Origin: Kalmanozyma brasiliensis GHG001
Taxonomy: Eukaryota; Basidiomycota; Ustilaginomycetes; Ustilaginales
Direction of reading: 5' to 3'
Assembly: GCF_000497045.1 (NCBI RefSeq)
Contig: NW_015961959.1
Location: 1 to 64,000, forward strand
Length of the DNA stretch: 64,000 bases
Positions 11,401 to 20,536 of this stretch are shown here, piece after piece (position 1 is the first letter of the stretch; each line of letters starts with the position of its first letter). Below the pieces are notes generated by a model. That model searched no databases and was not told the origin of the DNA. It saw only the letters and a program-made list of their open reading frames with translations. Both the position numbers and the translations under genes were made by a program.

Positions 11401-13156
11401 CTGGCGCGAAGAAAGCGGGACTGCCAGCGGTTTTGGCGAGCTCACGATCGTCGACGAGACTCGGATCAGACGTGGAGCCAGACTGGGAGTCGAGCTTGTT
11501 GTTGGCCACAGCTGCAGCCGTCTCCTGGTCGTTGGCGATCATCATGGCGTAGCTGAAATGCGAAACGCCAAAATCAGAGATCTTGACCCTGTGCTCCTTG
11601 TCGTAGAGCAGGTTGGCGGGTTTGATGTCGCGGTGGATGATGCCCTGGTAGTGGAGATACTCGAGACCGCACACGACATCACGGAGGATGCGGCGCGCCT
11701 CGTCTACGGTGAGGGTCGGTTGTCCTTCGTTGTCTTTCCATACCACTTCGCCTCCTTCCATGTATTCCAGCACCATGAAAATCTTTTTGCTCTGTGGATC
11801 ATCGATGACCTCTTTGAGCTCGACGACATTGTCGTGGCTGCACTTTTTCATGATGGCGATTTCGCGGCGGACTTTTTGATCCGTCGTCCAGAGCAGCGCT
11901 TTTCGTGCTTTTTCTCGCTCCTTTTCGCGACGACGCTCGGCGTCTTTGTCCGATTGTCCCCAGCGGGGCAAACCGAGACCGGACGTGGAAGGCGATCGAG
12001 GGACGCTGGGCAGTGGTGCAAATTGCGTCGATGGCGCAGATGAGACGCCCTTGACGGTGGTCGTTGCGGAGCTGCTAGCTTCGTTCTGCGGTGTGTCGGA
12101 TTCATCCTGTTCTAGTGCAGACTGCTGGTCTTCTCTCGCATCTTGCTTTGTCGCTTTGCTGGAGGATGCCGACGGGTCGAGATCGAGTGGGTCTTTGTTG
12201 CGATGGTTGCGGTTGAGCAGGCCAAGGCCGGCGCCGAGACGCTTACGGGCTTCCCTCTCGACAATCTTGACCGCGACCCGTTCTCCGGTCTCTAGATCCG
12301 TGGCGAGACGGACCTTGCCATGCACACCTCGACCGAGTTCACCCTCGATAAGGTACTGGTTGACCATACGGCGACCGCTTGTGTGCGTTTGAATGTCGAG
12401 GCGATTCGTCTCTAGGACATGTGGTGCGCGTGGTGAGCGGTTCAATCCATGTGGATTGGGAGAAGATCGGCCTGAGTCTGGAGGGGAGTTGAAGGCGCTC
12501 GGGGTAGCGGAAGCGAGCTGGGCTCGTCTTGGCGAACGAGAAGGAGGAGAGCCCGCGGGCCCATTGGAACGGCTAGCTTGGAGTTGTTGATGCATATGCT
12601 GGGTGAGAAGCTGGTGTTGAATCTGCTGAGCGTAAATCTGAAGCTCGTTGACAGCCGAGAGGGCAGGTGTAGAGGATCCTGATACGACGGAAGGTGAGGC
12701 AGAGGCCGAACGACCGCTGGACGGATCATCGACGCCGAGAGAGGCTGGAGATGAGCCAAGTTGTGGTGACTGGCGCGTATTCGCGCCGCGGCCAGGAGAG
12801 CTGAGGATGGGGTGAGCGAGATCCTTGGAGTCGGATGGTGGTGCTGGTGAGCTGTAGAGCTGCGCAGGGGAGAGCGTAGCATTGGTATCACTAGAAGGTA
12901 TAGAAGGCTTGGCAGTAGCAGTAGGGGGGTCTTCGCCAGCACCCAGTACCTGACCAGCCATGGCTAAGCTGAGCGAGGTGTAGGCAGGATTCGATGTCGG
13001 AGAGACGATGCCCACCGCATCCCCACGCATGATGGCAGCATCTGCCGACGCGGAGGAGGGAACCTCGAGCGGCATCTCGGTTGCCGACTGGGCGGCGGCC
13101 GGAGTGTCAGCTGCAAGAGGCTCGATCGGCCTCTCGTCGGTGCTGTGGGAGATCAT
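8498..13156 (-). CDS. Large Ser/Thr kinase of the CaMKK/LKB1 (Snf1-activating) type
   Basis: This is a predicted upstream kinase of the AMPK/Snf1 pathway (yeast Sak1/Tos3/Elm1 group). The protein has 1552 residues and starts with ATG at 13156. The kinase domain spans about 265-745: glycine loop GELGRGVHGKV, VAVK lysine, HRDIKPANLL near 506, DFG near 525 and GSPAFFAPE near 585. An insertion of over 100 residues sits between the beta-3 lysine and the helix C glutamate, where animal CaMKK has its RP insert. A further insertion of about 50 residues lies between DFG and APE. The first 260 residues and the last 800 are Ser/Pro-rich and probably disordered, with an acidic patch (FSDDDDLSDD). The assignment within the Sak1/Tos3/Elm1 group is inference. 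Confidence 0.88.
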   Translation of the reverse strand: MISHSTDERPIEPLAADTPAAAQSATEMPLEVPSSASADAAIMRGDAVGIVSPTSNPAYTSLSLAMAGQVLGAGEDPPTATAKPSIPSSDTNATLSPAQLYSSPAPPSDSKDLAHPILSSPGRGANTRQSPQLGSSPASLGVDDPSSGRSASASPSVVSGSSTPALSAVNELQIYAQQIQHQLLTQHMHQQLQASRSNGPAGSPPSRSPRRAQLASATPSAFNSPPDSGRSSPNPHGLNRSPRAPHVLETNRLDIQTHTSGRRMVNQYLIEGELGRGVHGKVRLATDLETGERVAVKIVEREARKRLGAGLGLLNRNHRNKDPLDLDPSASSSKATKQDAREDQQSALEQDESDTPQNEASSSATTTVKGVSSAPSTQFAPLPSVPRSPSTSGLGLPRWGQSDKDAERRREKEREKARKALLWTTDQKVRREIAIMKKCSHDNVVELKEVIDDPQSKKIFMVLEYMEGGEVVWKDNEGQPTLTVDEARRILRDVVCGLEYLHYQGIIHRDIKPANLLYDKEHRVKISDFGVSHFSYAMMIANDQETAAAVANNKLDSQSGSTSDPSLVDDRELAKTAGSPAFFAPELCMSSFSAASPSIDPIKGSHVGSLADAARGKAATSPARPKVTKAIDVWALGVTLYCLLFGTTPFTAESEYALFAVIPSTDYSIPKFMGADRVRVGPRKPRWQSRSQWMDEEADAQPVSPSELCPDANVESLTEDAKQLRDLLDRLLEKDPAKRITLEDVKKHPWVTRGLQDAPAWLSETDPQHLPFVEISHADVEDALTGFSKLKQRVKRWQSKLLDSFGGGRKRSKSINQSSATSSFHADALTDSGSSTPHHSRLGGMDNGSSSSATPFDFSSQSGPSTSSSVRTPRTPLKGHMFFSRQKSGNSVGRRDGNTALRALSSVQQNDESESVASASPRNKDLDSTSKGNLAQGPAAAATRTPPSRQDSFAREQDRATTLSPALPPPVFVDGAEDDMMRPPETLMQRRASAQSSSSAGLRPEGGPEIPQRTSSDTHGAARRVSGASASPSLHGSSPQLPTVHRIPSRQNSDLYPQRALSSRRSVDSEGKSSTLSISQTSRVSGRHRLGDFLRGSWLMSGGDERNRSLSRSGTRASRDAPPLSSSFASAGRTQRSGSIRSTASSAQPAAPTLGALGPLSVDTQGAIQQTGARPESGTPFSAPVLSSTSGSGISGAPSLSTELLTETLERPSMTRTAFSALSQPSSPLTGSDGAAAFAFDQLGRRRHVAAPLEEHEFDNDDVDLELEFSDDDDLSDDLHSGNRDPMLVNSGRGWEVRGGNQDDEAGTGAVYLPETFGRKGSSGSVSSSDILTPSVEGGYNVFKPPYQHILAPAGSSALPETRALGVARERSPPHAAAEVAAPACQTFAMDATLSPEANALRKAEMTELDGSHTEARSAVPAEALADQSTPTSSGSVSRSASHRQHGSDESSRAPSAAGTQTTRSDIDGGVVEETNGKAIASPAVTAVPATEESQFADAEEDTAAQAEVAAKQTHLGLTPEHDDDDSDDQAVSFQARRKRSTRFRTPSAGAQ

Positions 13157-13525
13157 GTTTGCGAGTCAGACCTGTCTGCGACGCAAATGAAGAGCTAGTC
13201 TGGACCGGTCCAGATCGAAGAAGGTGTGGTGCTGCAGAGCAAACGAAACTGCAAGCGTTTCAGCGTGAGAGAAGCATTGTTGTTACAGGGCAGCAAACGA
13301 CGGTTCGATGCTGTGCTCCGGAAGAAGAGAAGGGCGGCGCTGGTCTGAACCGGGTGAGTGAGCGTGTTTCGAATGCGCGCTGATTCCTCGACTGAGTAGA
13401 GTCTAGAGGACGAGACGGTGGAGGTCGACGGCGAGAAAGAAAGCGATTGTGATGTTTGCGGTGCGTTGTCCGTGTAGGCGATTGCAATAAGGAAGGAGTA
13501 GGTAGGGCGTGGTGGTGATGGTGGC

Positions 13526-13560
13526 CAAGCAAGCGAGCGAGCGAGTGAGTGAGTGAGTGT
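13526..13560. repeat. Tetranucleotide repeat (GCGA/GTGA)n
   Basis: A run of AAGC, GAGC and GAGT units forms an imperfect microsatellite of about 35 bp in the kinase upstream region. Confidence 0.8.
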
Positions 13561-13845
13561 CAAAGCAGAGTCGATCGATGCACGTCCTGGTCTCGACTTT
13601 TTGAGAAGGGAGTGTGCGTCGAGCAGCAGGGGTTCAACAGCTGCAGTTGCACCCTCTGAGAAGCGAATCGCGAGGGCAGCTGGCCACGCTATTTCGACCA
13701 TCGCCTTAGCCTGGGAAATTGACCGCCGAGGCACCGACTCACACTCGCTTGCTTGTCTGACTGAGCACCGGGCGAGCGGGCGAGCGATTTTTCCAGAGCG
13801 CGTGGGGACCGAAAAGCCACAAGCACAGACGAGATTTTTTGGCTC

Positions 13846-13870
13846 GAGGCGAGGCGAGGCGAGGCGAGGC
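13846..13870. repeat. Pentanucleotide repeat (GAGGC)5
   Basis: Five perfect tandem GAGGC units in intergenic DNA. Confidence 0.85.
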
Positions 13871-14983
13871 GTGCAGCGTTTGGGCCCTGCGCCTGCATTG
13901 TTACAATCGAGGTGCATGAACCATGGCTTGTCCAGCCCGCATCTCCGTTGTCCTCTCTTGCTCTCGGTCGGGGCTGGCCGAAGTGGGATATGCTCCGTAG
14001 GCTCGAGCTCGAGCGTGAATGACGCTTTGGCAGCAACGTTGACAAAATGCTTATCACCGCAACACCCTTGTTCAGAGACTTGATCATGAGTCAACCGAAA
14101 TGGCGGTGTATCGCTCGCATCCGACCGGCTGACACAGGAGCATACTCACTTGCTTATTACATGCAGGCTGTCCTTCGACACGCTTCCAGACGACGCGGGA
14201 GCATCGCATCGGCTAGGACCGAGTAGAGAAGCTTCGCTCGGATGTACCGAACAAAAGCGTTCCCTTAGATCTTACACTCAATAATGAGATGAAAAAGAAA
14301 CTCGACACTGCAAAGCCTCGCCAAGTGAAACCGAAGTGTAGTCATGCAAACAGGCTCGTGAGTGGCCATCCGATCTCAACGTGCAGCCCAGTTGCTATTC
14401 CGCGGCTATCGCCGCTCGAGAGGCTATGCGAACCGATATCACATGCACTGGCTGTTCTTGGCTTTCACCTGCTGAGCCGCTAAGCGGAGTCTACAAGCCT
14501 CGTCGGTCAGGATCTCGAGATCGCTATTCCGATCTGACGTTTTCAATCTGCCCTGCAAGTACACACTGAATCACTGCGCGCTGCGCCTCGCTCAGGCCCC
14601 AGGCTTTGGAGGCTATACACGAGCACGAAGCTTCTATTGTCACATCGTCGGTCGCCCTCACGTACGACCCACTGTGATGCCTCGAGCCGCCATGTCTCGC
14701 TCGCAACAGCTGTGAGAGTCAAGGGCTGATTTGTCAGACTGCACTCGAGGAACGACTCGGAAGTCGGCCTTTCCTTGGCATGGCCCTGAGCTGCGAAAAT
14801 TTCACGGAACGAGCCTCGGGTGGCTGTCAGGAGGGCAAATTTCAAATCATTCCTCCACCCTGAGGGATAGAGAGCAACACACCCTTCTCCAACCGCAACC
14901 CTTCCTTCGTCCATCCATCTTCCCCTCCGCACCTAGATCGTCGTCTCCTCAATCTCGGTCATCGAGCCCACATCGAATTCGCG

Positions 14984-16144
14984 ATGAACCCATCCGATGT
15001 CGTGCGCGCTATCCGCGCCCAAGCCGCTTCCACCCAGGATGCCACTGCCAACAACCAGCAAGCCGTCGCTGGGCTCATGGCGTACAAGCTCCACCAACAT
15101 CGCGACGAGATCCTTCGATCCATAAACGCAAATCCATCTGCACCGTCATCATCATCGTCGACACCGCCGCCCGGATGCCCCATGCATGCTAGTGGCAGCA
15201 CATCAGCACCGCCACCGCCTTCCAAGCCCTCACCACCCAAGATGGTCGCCTCGTCCGGCGGCCAATGTCCCATCCCCCATGAAGACCGAGACAAGTATCT
15301 CGCCTCCAAATCCGGTCAACAGATTCCCACTGGATCCATGGCGCCATCGTCATCGTCATCGCCCGCAGCATCCTCCTCCTCCAAACCATGGTCGTCCACG
15401 CTCAACCCGCTCAACATGATGCCCAGCCTGGGCCAATCCGCCGCACCGGAGCAAAAGACGGACCTCTCCACCGAGCGAGTCGTCTCATCCATCCCGCGTT
15501 CGCGCTCATCCGCCGCACCCGGCGCCTCTCCCTACGACGCACCCTCCGCCTGCCCGGTCAAGCACGACGCCAGCAAACCCACCGAAGACCAGACCGAAAA
15601 GTGGGAGTACCCCTCCCCGCAGCAGTTCTACAACGCTCTCGTTCGCAAAGGCTGGGAAACGCCCGAGGAGCACGTAGAGACCATGGTGCTGGTGCACAAC
15701 TTTCTCAACGAGCAGGCGTGGCTCGAGGTGCTCGAGTGGGAGAAGATGGCCGGTGCCGATTCGTCCCGGGCCGAATTGGCGCGGTTCCAGGGCAAACCAG
15801 GCACACTCACGCCTAAAGCGAGGGTGTTCGGTTGGTTGTCGACGCTCATGCCCAACACTTTCAGCTCCGAGCCGCCGTTCGACCGTCATGACTGGATCGT
15901 AAGAAGACCCGACCAGCAGGGCAAGGAGGTGCGTTACGTCATTGACTACTACAGCGTCCCCGATGACCCGGACAAGGACGAGCCCGAGTTTGTGCTGGAT
16001 GTTCGACCAGCATTGGATTCCGTAGAGTCGCTCAGCGTGAGGTTGCAGAAGGGCTTTCAGGAGTGGAAAGAGGGACCTGGGTTCTTCAGCGCTTTCGCTG
16101 CGGAGAATCAGTCAAAGCCAGCTTCAGCGACGCCGAGTGCATAG
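14984..16144 (+). CDS. CYC3: Holocytochrome c synthase (cytochrome c heme lyase)
   Basis: This mitochondrial intermembrane-space enzyme attaches heme to apocytochrome c (and possibly c1) through two thioethers. The protein has 386 residues and no intron. Three Cys-Pro heme-regulatory-type motifs occur near residues 65 (CPMH), 95 (CPIPH) and 189 (CPVKH). The catalytic core starts at WEYPSPQQFYNALVRKGWE. It contains VHNFLNEQAWLEVLEWE, whose His (about 238) matches the heme-ligand histidine of human HCCS. GWLSTLMPNTFSSEPPFDRHDW and the RYVIDYY block follow. The Ser/Pro-rich N-terminal 180 residues are longer than in yeast Cyc3. The gene converges on the MCU-COQ2 frame, with 127 bp between the stops. 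Confidence 0.95.
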   Translation: MNPSDVVRAIRAQAASTQDATANNQQAVAGLMAYKLHQHRDEILRSINANPSAPSSSSSTPPPGCPMHASGSTSAPPPPSKPSPPKMVASSGGQCPIPHEDRDKYLASKSGQQIPTGSMAPSSSSSPAASSSSKPWSSTLNPLNMMPSLGQSAAPEQKTDLSTERVVSSIPRSRSSAAPGASPYDAPSACPVKHDASKPTEDQTEKWEYPSPQQFYNALVRKGWETPEEHVETMVLVHNFLNEQAWLEVLEWEKMAGADSSRAELARFQGKPGTLTPKARVFGWLSTLMPNTFSSEPPFDRHDWIVRRPDQQGKEVRYVIDYYSVPDDPDKDEPEFVLDVRPALDSVESLSVRLQKGFQEWKEGPGFFSAFAAENQSKPASATPSA

Positions 16145-16271
16145 ATTGTTACGCTCCCCTGTAATATCAGTGTACTTCTGCGTTCTTCACCCCTCACTCG
16201 TCCATAAGCGTGTGCGTGAATGCCGTTTATCGTGTTGTGTCTATTGCTGGAGTGTAGAGGTGCAGAGAGGA

Positions 16272-19200
16272 TCACTGTTGAGCCTGAGCGTCGGCTGACT
16301 TATCGTGCTGACCGTCTAGATACAGCCACGCCGCATAGTCGGCGATCAAACCGGAGACGACGATCCAGCCGAAGGTGGTGTTGGAGCAGAACTTGCGCCA
16401 ACAGTCCCAGCGGTCGTCGAGCTGCACTGTTCGAATTTGCCAGGCCAGATGACTGGCAGCGCCAGCAAGAGCCACGCAGAAGAACGGGTGGTGGTGCGCC
16501 AACGTTTCCAAGATCGGGTACGACGAGGACAGTGTGTCCAGCATTGACGGCGAAAAGACGAGGTCGCCGACGGTGGAGCCTGGGGCGCGTTCCAGAAGTG
16601 CCTCTGCCGACGGTGCGATGGCAGGCGGGATGGCCTTCGAAGCGCTGTAGCCGAACAGCCCGATCGTACCCGCTGAAAAGGCCGACAGCACGGGCTTGGT
16701 CTTATCGCCAAACAGCAGCGCCGTCGACTTGACCCCGGCGTGGACGTCGTCCGTCTTATCTTGGTGCGCATAGATCGTGTCATACACCAGCGTCCAGAAG
16801 ATCGATCCGGCGTAGAGGGGCAGCACCACAGCCCAATCGACCGCCCCTGCGACAGCAGACCATCCCAGCATGGCGCCCCAGTTGAATGCGAATCCGAGCA
16901 CCAGTTGCGGCCAGTAGGTCACCCTCTTCATAAGCGGATACAGCACCACCACGCCCAACGAGCCCGCGCCGAGCACGATGCTGTACAGGTTGAGATTGAC
17001 CAGCACGGCCAGTCCTGCACTGAGTTGGACGCCAAGGAAGCACAGAGCTTGGAACTGGGTGACATCGCCAGCCGCCAGCGGTCGCGTCTTGGTACGCTCC
17101 ACCATGCGGTCCATCTTGACATCCCACATGTCGTTGATGGTGCATCCGGCGCCGCGCATGACGATGGCGCCGACACCAAAGAGCATCGTGTAGAAGAGCG
17201 GGGTGGTGTAGCTGAGTCCGAGGGTGTGCGAGGCGAGGACGATGGACCAGGCGCAGGGCCAGTAGAGCAACCAGGTTCCGATGGGCTTGTCGATGCGGCT
17301 CAGGGCGAGGTATGGCTGAATGCTGAATGGCTTTTTTGCTGTAGTCGTGCCCGCTGGTGCGGTGGTCGTCGAGTCGGTGGCAAGCTGAGAAGCCACGCTT
17401 TTGAGCGATTCGACCCCCTTTGTCGCCGACGAGTCGACATTGCTGCGACGCCTGGTGCTGCTGTAGTATCTGACGTTGGGGACGTTGTTTCGGCCCCCTC
17501 GGGAAACACTCGAGCGTGCCGATGTCGAGTAGTGACGACGTGGCTCACTTCCGTTGGCGTTCTTCTTCTTCGGCTTGAGCTTCGAATGGTCGTCCTGCAC
17601 ATTGTCTGGCTGTCCGTCTCCGTCCTTGTCCTCTGCCTCATGCGAGGCGCTCGCCTCACCCTGTCCTTTCCCGTCCGCATCTCCGTCCTCTTGCTCTTCG
17701 GCATCGCCCTTCTTGGAGCGGAAGCTGGCGGCCTCGTGCTTGCGTATGATCTTGAGCGCCTTCTTGTTCTGCTTTCCTGCTTTGGTCTCACCCTGGTCCC
17801 ATTCCAGATCATAGTCCTCAGCGACCTTCTTGATGGTCTTGCGCAGATCCTTGACTTCCTCGATGAGCTCCTGGTATCGCTCGACGTTGAAACCCTTTTC
17901 GATGTAGAGCTTCTGCTGCCGCCTGGAGGTGGTCTCGTTGAGCACAGCACGATACGAGACCTCGCGGTTGTGGATGAGGAACCAAATGTAACCGCCCAGA
18001 ATGGTGCCTAGACCAGTGAGGTAGGTGACAGGTTCCATGACGTCCCAGCCCAGCTCGGTGCAGAAGGTGAGGAAAGCGACGGATCCCCACCAAGCACTCA
18101 GAATGGCGACACCGGCAAAGGAGAGACGCTTTGTGCCCGAGTGCGCGATCTGGTCGCATTCTGCCTTGAGGTGAACGAGGTGTTCAATTTGTTCGGTCTT
18201 TGCGTAGAGACTGGCTCGCAGAAAGCGTGTGCGGTCTTCGAAGGATGGCACGGTGACGTAGACGTTGCGCTCGCCGATGCGGATGACAAAGGAGCCGATA
18301 CGGGCGGCATCTCGGAGGAAGTCGCCGATGCCGGTAGCAGGTGACCAACGCTTACCATCAGCAGCGCGAGTGTGGAAGGAGATGGGTGGGTCACCAAGCG
18401 GGTCGAGAAAACCTTGACGAAGGAGCATGTCCCTCATTTCGATTTGCTCATCGGTGAGGTGTACGCGTTTGTCCTTGCGCTCCGGTGACGACCGTGGCCC
18501 CACTGGGATACTGACGGTGTCCTTGTCCTTGTCGTTAGAGTCTGAGGATTTTGGCTGCAATCGCTCCTTCTTTTCCAGATCCTTCTGATGCTGACTTGGC
18601 TCGGGACTTGGGCCCTCTGCACGGATGAGATTGGCAATGTAGCTGAGCGGCTGAGCGCTGTGGAGGAGAAAGACGACGCTGTGTGCTGGAGCATCTGCAT
18701 CGTACTCGTCCGCCTCGATGTCTGAGGGCTCGCCATTCTCTGGACCGTGAAGATTGGCGTGAGATCGGTGGTTCACTTGTGACACAGGTGGACCTGGTGT
18801 CTCTGCGGCTTGCTCCCATGGAGCATCTGAGATGGCTTTGCGTTCGATCTCTTCGACCTGAGATCGCTGCTTGTCATTGTTACGTTCCGCTCTGGCTCTG
18901 GCCGATGAATGCTTGGATGACGGAGAGGATGGATCCGAGCTTGGTGGCTGCAGAGGCAGGGTGAGCTTGAAGAGGCTTGACTTTGTGAACGCGAGGTAGC
19001 CCTGGTCTTGCTCCTTTCCTAGCTTGATGGTGCTGTTATGCTGGCTGTTCTCATCCGCTGGTTCCGCCGAGCTCGGATAGGTGGTCTTGACTCCCGAGGG
19101 CGTGGTGGCATAGCCTCGAAAGCTTGATGGTGGGATGACGGCTCGTATTGACGACGGTTGCCGTGGGCTGAGGCTGCTGCGCAGTGAGAATGTTCTCGAA

Positions 19201-19328
19201 GCGACCCTGCAAGGCTGTGGTACCGAAGCAAGTTCCCTTGCACTGCCCGCAGCTCCAATGCAGCATATCGCATGATGACTGCGCGAGCTCGAGCCTGGTC
19301 GGATCAGCCGCACTGGAAAGGCCGACAT
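16272..19328 (-). CDS. Fused mitochondrial calcium uniporter (MCU) and 4-hydroxybenzoate polyprenyltransferase (COQ2)
   Basis: This is one uninterrupted frame of 1018 codons from the ATG at 19328. Residues 1-75 look like a mitochondrial presequence (Arg/Ser rich, ending near RGYATTPSG). About 300-560 is an MCU domain: a beta-rich N part, coiled coil, a first membrane helix, the pore signature WDVMEP at about 428-433, a second helix, and a C-terminal coiled coil with [10 protein letters not shown] charged linker (565-590) leads to [11 protein letters not shown] and [11 protein letters not shown] (about 590-620), which read like a second presequence. About 665-1018 is a complete UbiA-type COQ2 with [22 protein letters not shown] near 729 and [13 protein letters not shown] near 848. 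No methionine occurs between WDVMEP and the second COQ2 helix, so COQ2 has no private in-frame AUG. Both activities belong in the inner membrane. Whether the product is cleaved in two is unknown. Confidence 0.88.
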   Translation of the reverse strand: MSAFPVRLIRPGSSSRSHHAICCIGAAGSARELASVPQPCRVASRTFSLRSSLSPRQPSSIRAVIPPSSFRGYATTPSGVKTTYPSSAEPADENSQHNSTIKLGKEQDQGYLAFTKSSLFKLTLPLQPPSSDPSSPSSKHSSARARAERNNDKQRSQVEEIERKAISDAPWEQAAETPGPPVSQVNHRSHANLHGPENGEPSDIEADEYDADAPAHSVVFLLHSAQPLSYIANLIRAEGPSPEPSQHQKDLEKKERLQPKSSDSNDKDKDTVSIPVGPRSSPERKDKRVHLTDEQIEMRDMLLRQGFLDPLGDPPISFHTRAADGKRWSPATGIGDFLRDAARIGSFVIRIGERNVYVTVPSFEDRTRFLRASLYAKTEQIEHLVHLKAECDQIAHSGTKRLSFAGVAILSAWWGSVAFLTFCTELGWDVMEPVTYLTGLGTILGGYIWFLIHNREVSYRAVLNETTSRRQQKLYIEKGFNVERYQELIEEVKDLRKTIKKVAEDYDLEWDQGETKAGKQNKKALKIIRKHEAASFRSKKGDAEEQEDGDADGKGQGEASASHEAEDKDGDGQPDNVQDDHSKLKPKKKNANGSEPRRHYSTSARSSVSRGGRNNVPNVRYYSSTRRRSNVDSSATKGVESLKSVASQLATDSTTTAPAGTTTAKKPFSIQPYLALSRIDKPIGTWLLYWPCAWSIVLASHTLGLSYTTPLFYTMLFGVGAIVMRGAGCTINDMWDVKMDRMVERTKTRPLAAGDVTQFQALCFLGVQLSAGLAVLVNLNLYSIVLGAGSLGVVVLYPLMKRVTYWPQLVLGFAFNWGAMLGWSAVAGAVDWAVVLPLYAGSIFWTLVYDTIYAHQDKTDDVHAGVKSTALLFGDKTKPVLSAFSAGTIGLFGYSASKAIPPAIAPSAEALLERAPGSTVGDLVFSPSMLDTLSSSYPILETLAHHHPFFCVALAGAASHLAWQIRTVQLDDRWDCWRKFCSNTTFGWIVVSGLIADYAAWLYLDGQHDKSADAQAQQ

Positions 19329-20030
19329 TGTCGGGGATCAGCCGACCGCTCGGACCACAGCAGCGAGCCTTGTTCGGCGGGATGCGCACGGTCAGCGCTC
19401 AAGGGAGGATGCTGATCGTGGTCAACATGATAGCGGTGCTTGACTTGTCTGCACGAGTGACATTCGTAAGAGAAAGAGGAACAAAGCCATCATCGTCATC
19501 ATCCTGCACAATAAGCAAGTCAGCTCGCCTGGTCCTAGCGTGAAACACACACTCAAAATCGGTGCTCGTCTGCGGTTTGGCTTTAACCAAGCGTCGGTGT
19601 AACAGACTGTCAAAATTCGGGCTGTCAACAGAGCTCAGGGTCCAAGCTCGGCAAAGCAACAGGTCACCCAGCTGCGAGAGTGACAAATGCGCAAGGCTGA
19701 ATCATCCTCTCCTCCTCCCCTTCGCATCCTCGAGCTGCCTAATGTGATTGTGGCTGAATCATCTTGCTCGATGCTCGAGCGGTTTGGTGAAGCTTGAGGA
19801 CCTCAATCAGCTGTCTCGGTCCGTGCGGGCTGCGCAATGCAGAACCCATCGCGGTGATGAGCATCGAGGCCTCGTCATATCGGACCGGAAGATCTTCGTC
19901 GCTGCAGTCTACCTCTGAGCCTCCCTGCACATCTATATAAGTGTCGGCGACTGAGTCTTGTGTTCATCCTCCATCAACACCGTCTCGAACCATCTCGCTC
20001 TCATCACGCACTCACCACCTACTCAAGACA
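19329..20030. other. Upstream region of MCU-COQ2 (-) and the small spliced gene (+)
   Basis: This 0.7 kb divergent promoter region holds no credible coding frame. The only clear element is a TATA-like box (CTATATAAG) near 19932-19940, about 90 bp before the ATG of the small plus-strand gene. Confidence 0.5.
19932..19940 (+). promoter_or_regulatory. TATA-like box of the small spliced gene
   Basis: CTATATAAG lies about 90 bp upstream of the ATG at 20031. Strong TATA boxes are uncommon in this window and suggest an inducible or highly expressed gene. Confidence 0.55.
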
Positions 20031-20444
20031 ATGTCAAACCAGGGCGGTACTCAATCTCCTCCTCTTCAGGGTCGCGAGAACGACCCTATGGGTCAGGTAA
20101 GCAGCAGCACGCAGTGTCGCAAATGACCCGAATTGTACTCTGACCTTCCACCGCATCGTTTCGATTCCCCTTACTAAGTCGGCGCCGGGCAAGTCTTCCA
20201 AAGCAGTGCCTGATGAGGAGCAGCGTGGAGGTGTCTTCGGCAGCGGCGAGAACAAGGGTGCCGAGAGCGGTGAGGCAGGCGACTCGAACAACAGCGGCAG
20301 TGGCAATCTCAGCGAGGTAAGTTTCAGCCATCTCCGTCATGCTCGCGCGTTGACGGCCGACTGACCGATCTGCCTTTCCTTTCGGCGCATCTACAGGCTG
20401 TCAGCAACGCAAAGCACGCCGACAAGAGCCAGCCTGGCAAGTAA
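20031..20444 (+). CDS. Small hydrophilic disordered protein, three exons
   Basis: No single frame shows this gene; it appears after splicing. Exon 1 is 20031-20096, exon 2 is 20179-20316 and exon 3 is 20397-20444. The donors are GTAAGC and GTAAGT, each intron has a CTGAC branch site, and the acceptors read CTAAG and CTACAG. All three exons join in phase 0 to give 83 residues beginning MSNQGGTQSPPLQGREN and ending KHADKSQPGK. The protein is rich in Gly, Ser, Asn, Glu and Lys, has no cysteine and no hydrophobic segment, and looks intrinsically disordered. I do not recognise the family. The TATA box and composition would suit a small stress or stationary-phase protein, but that is inference. A second in-frame acceptor 15 nt downstream (GGCAAG) could shorten exon 2 by five residues. 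The gene converges on BRL1. Confidence 0.72.
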
Positions 20445-20536
20445 ATCGAGCGGCCAAAGCAAATTCTCTCTCAAATCGCCGTCCTAGCACCGCACAAAGT
20501 GATCATCAATCGCATCTCCATTGCATCAGCGACAGC

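Larger units (their letters stand above)
13157..14983. other. 1.8 kb divergent intergenic region with simple repeats
   Basis: This is the shared upstream region of the kinase (-) and holocytochrome c synthase (+) genes. It contains GAGC/GAGT tetranucleotide repeats (about 13526-13560) and five GAGGC units (13846-13870). A minus-strand frame at 13195-14094 has no family resemblance and is probably chance. I saw no tRNA-like element. Confidence 0.5.

Noticed and set aside
13195..14094. 299-codon minus-strand frame upstream of the kinase gene
   Set aside because: Opens on a non-ATG codon, overlaps simple repeats and has no recognisable domain; likely 5' leader and promoter DNA.
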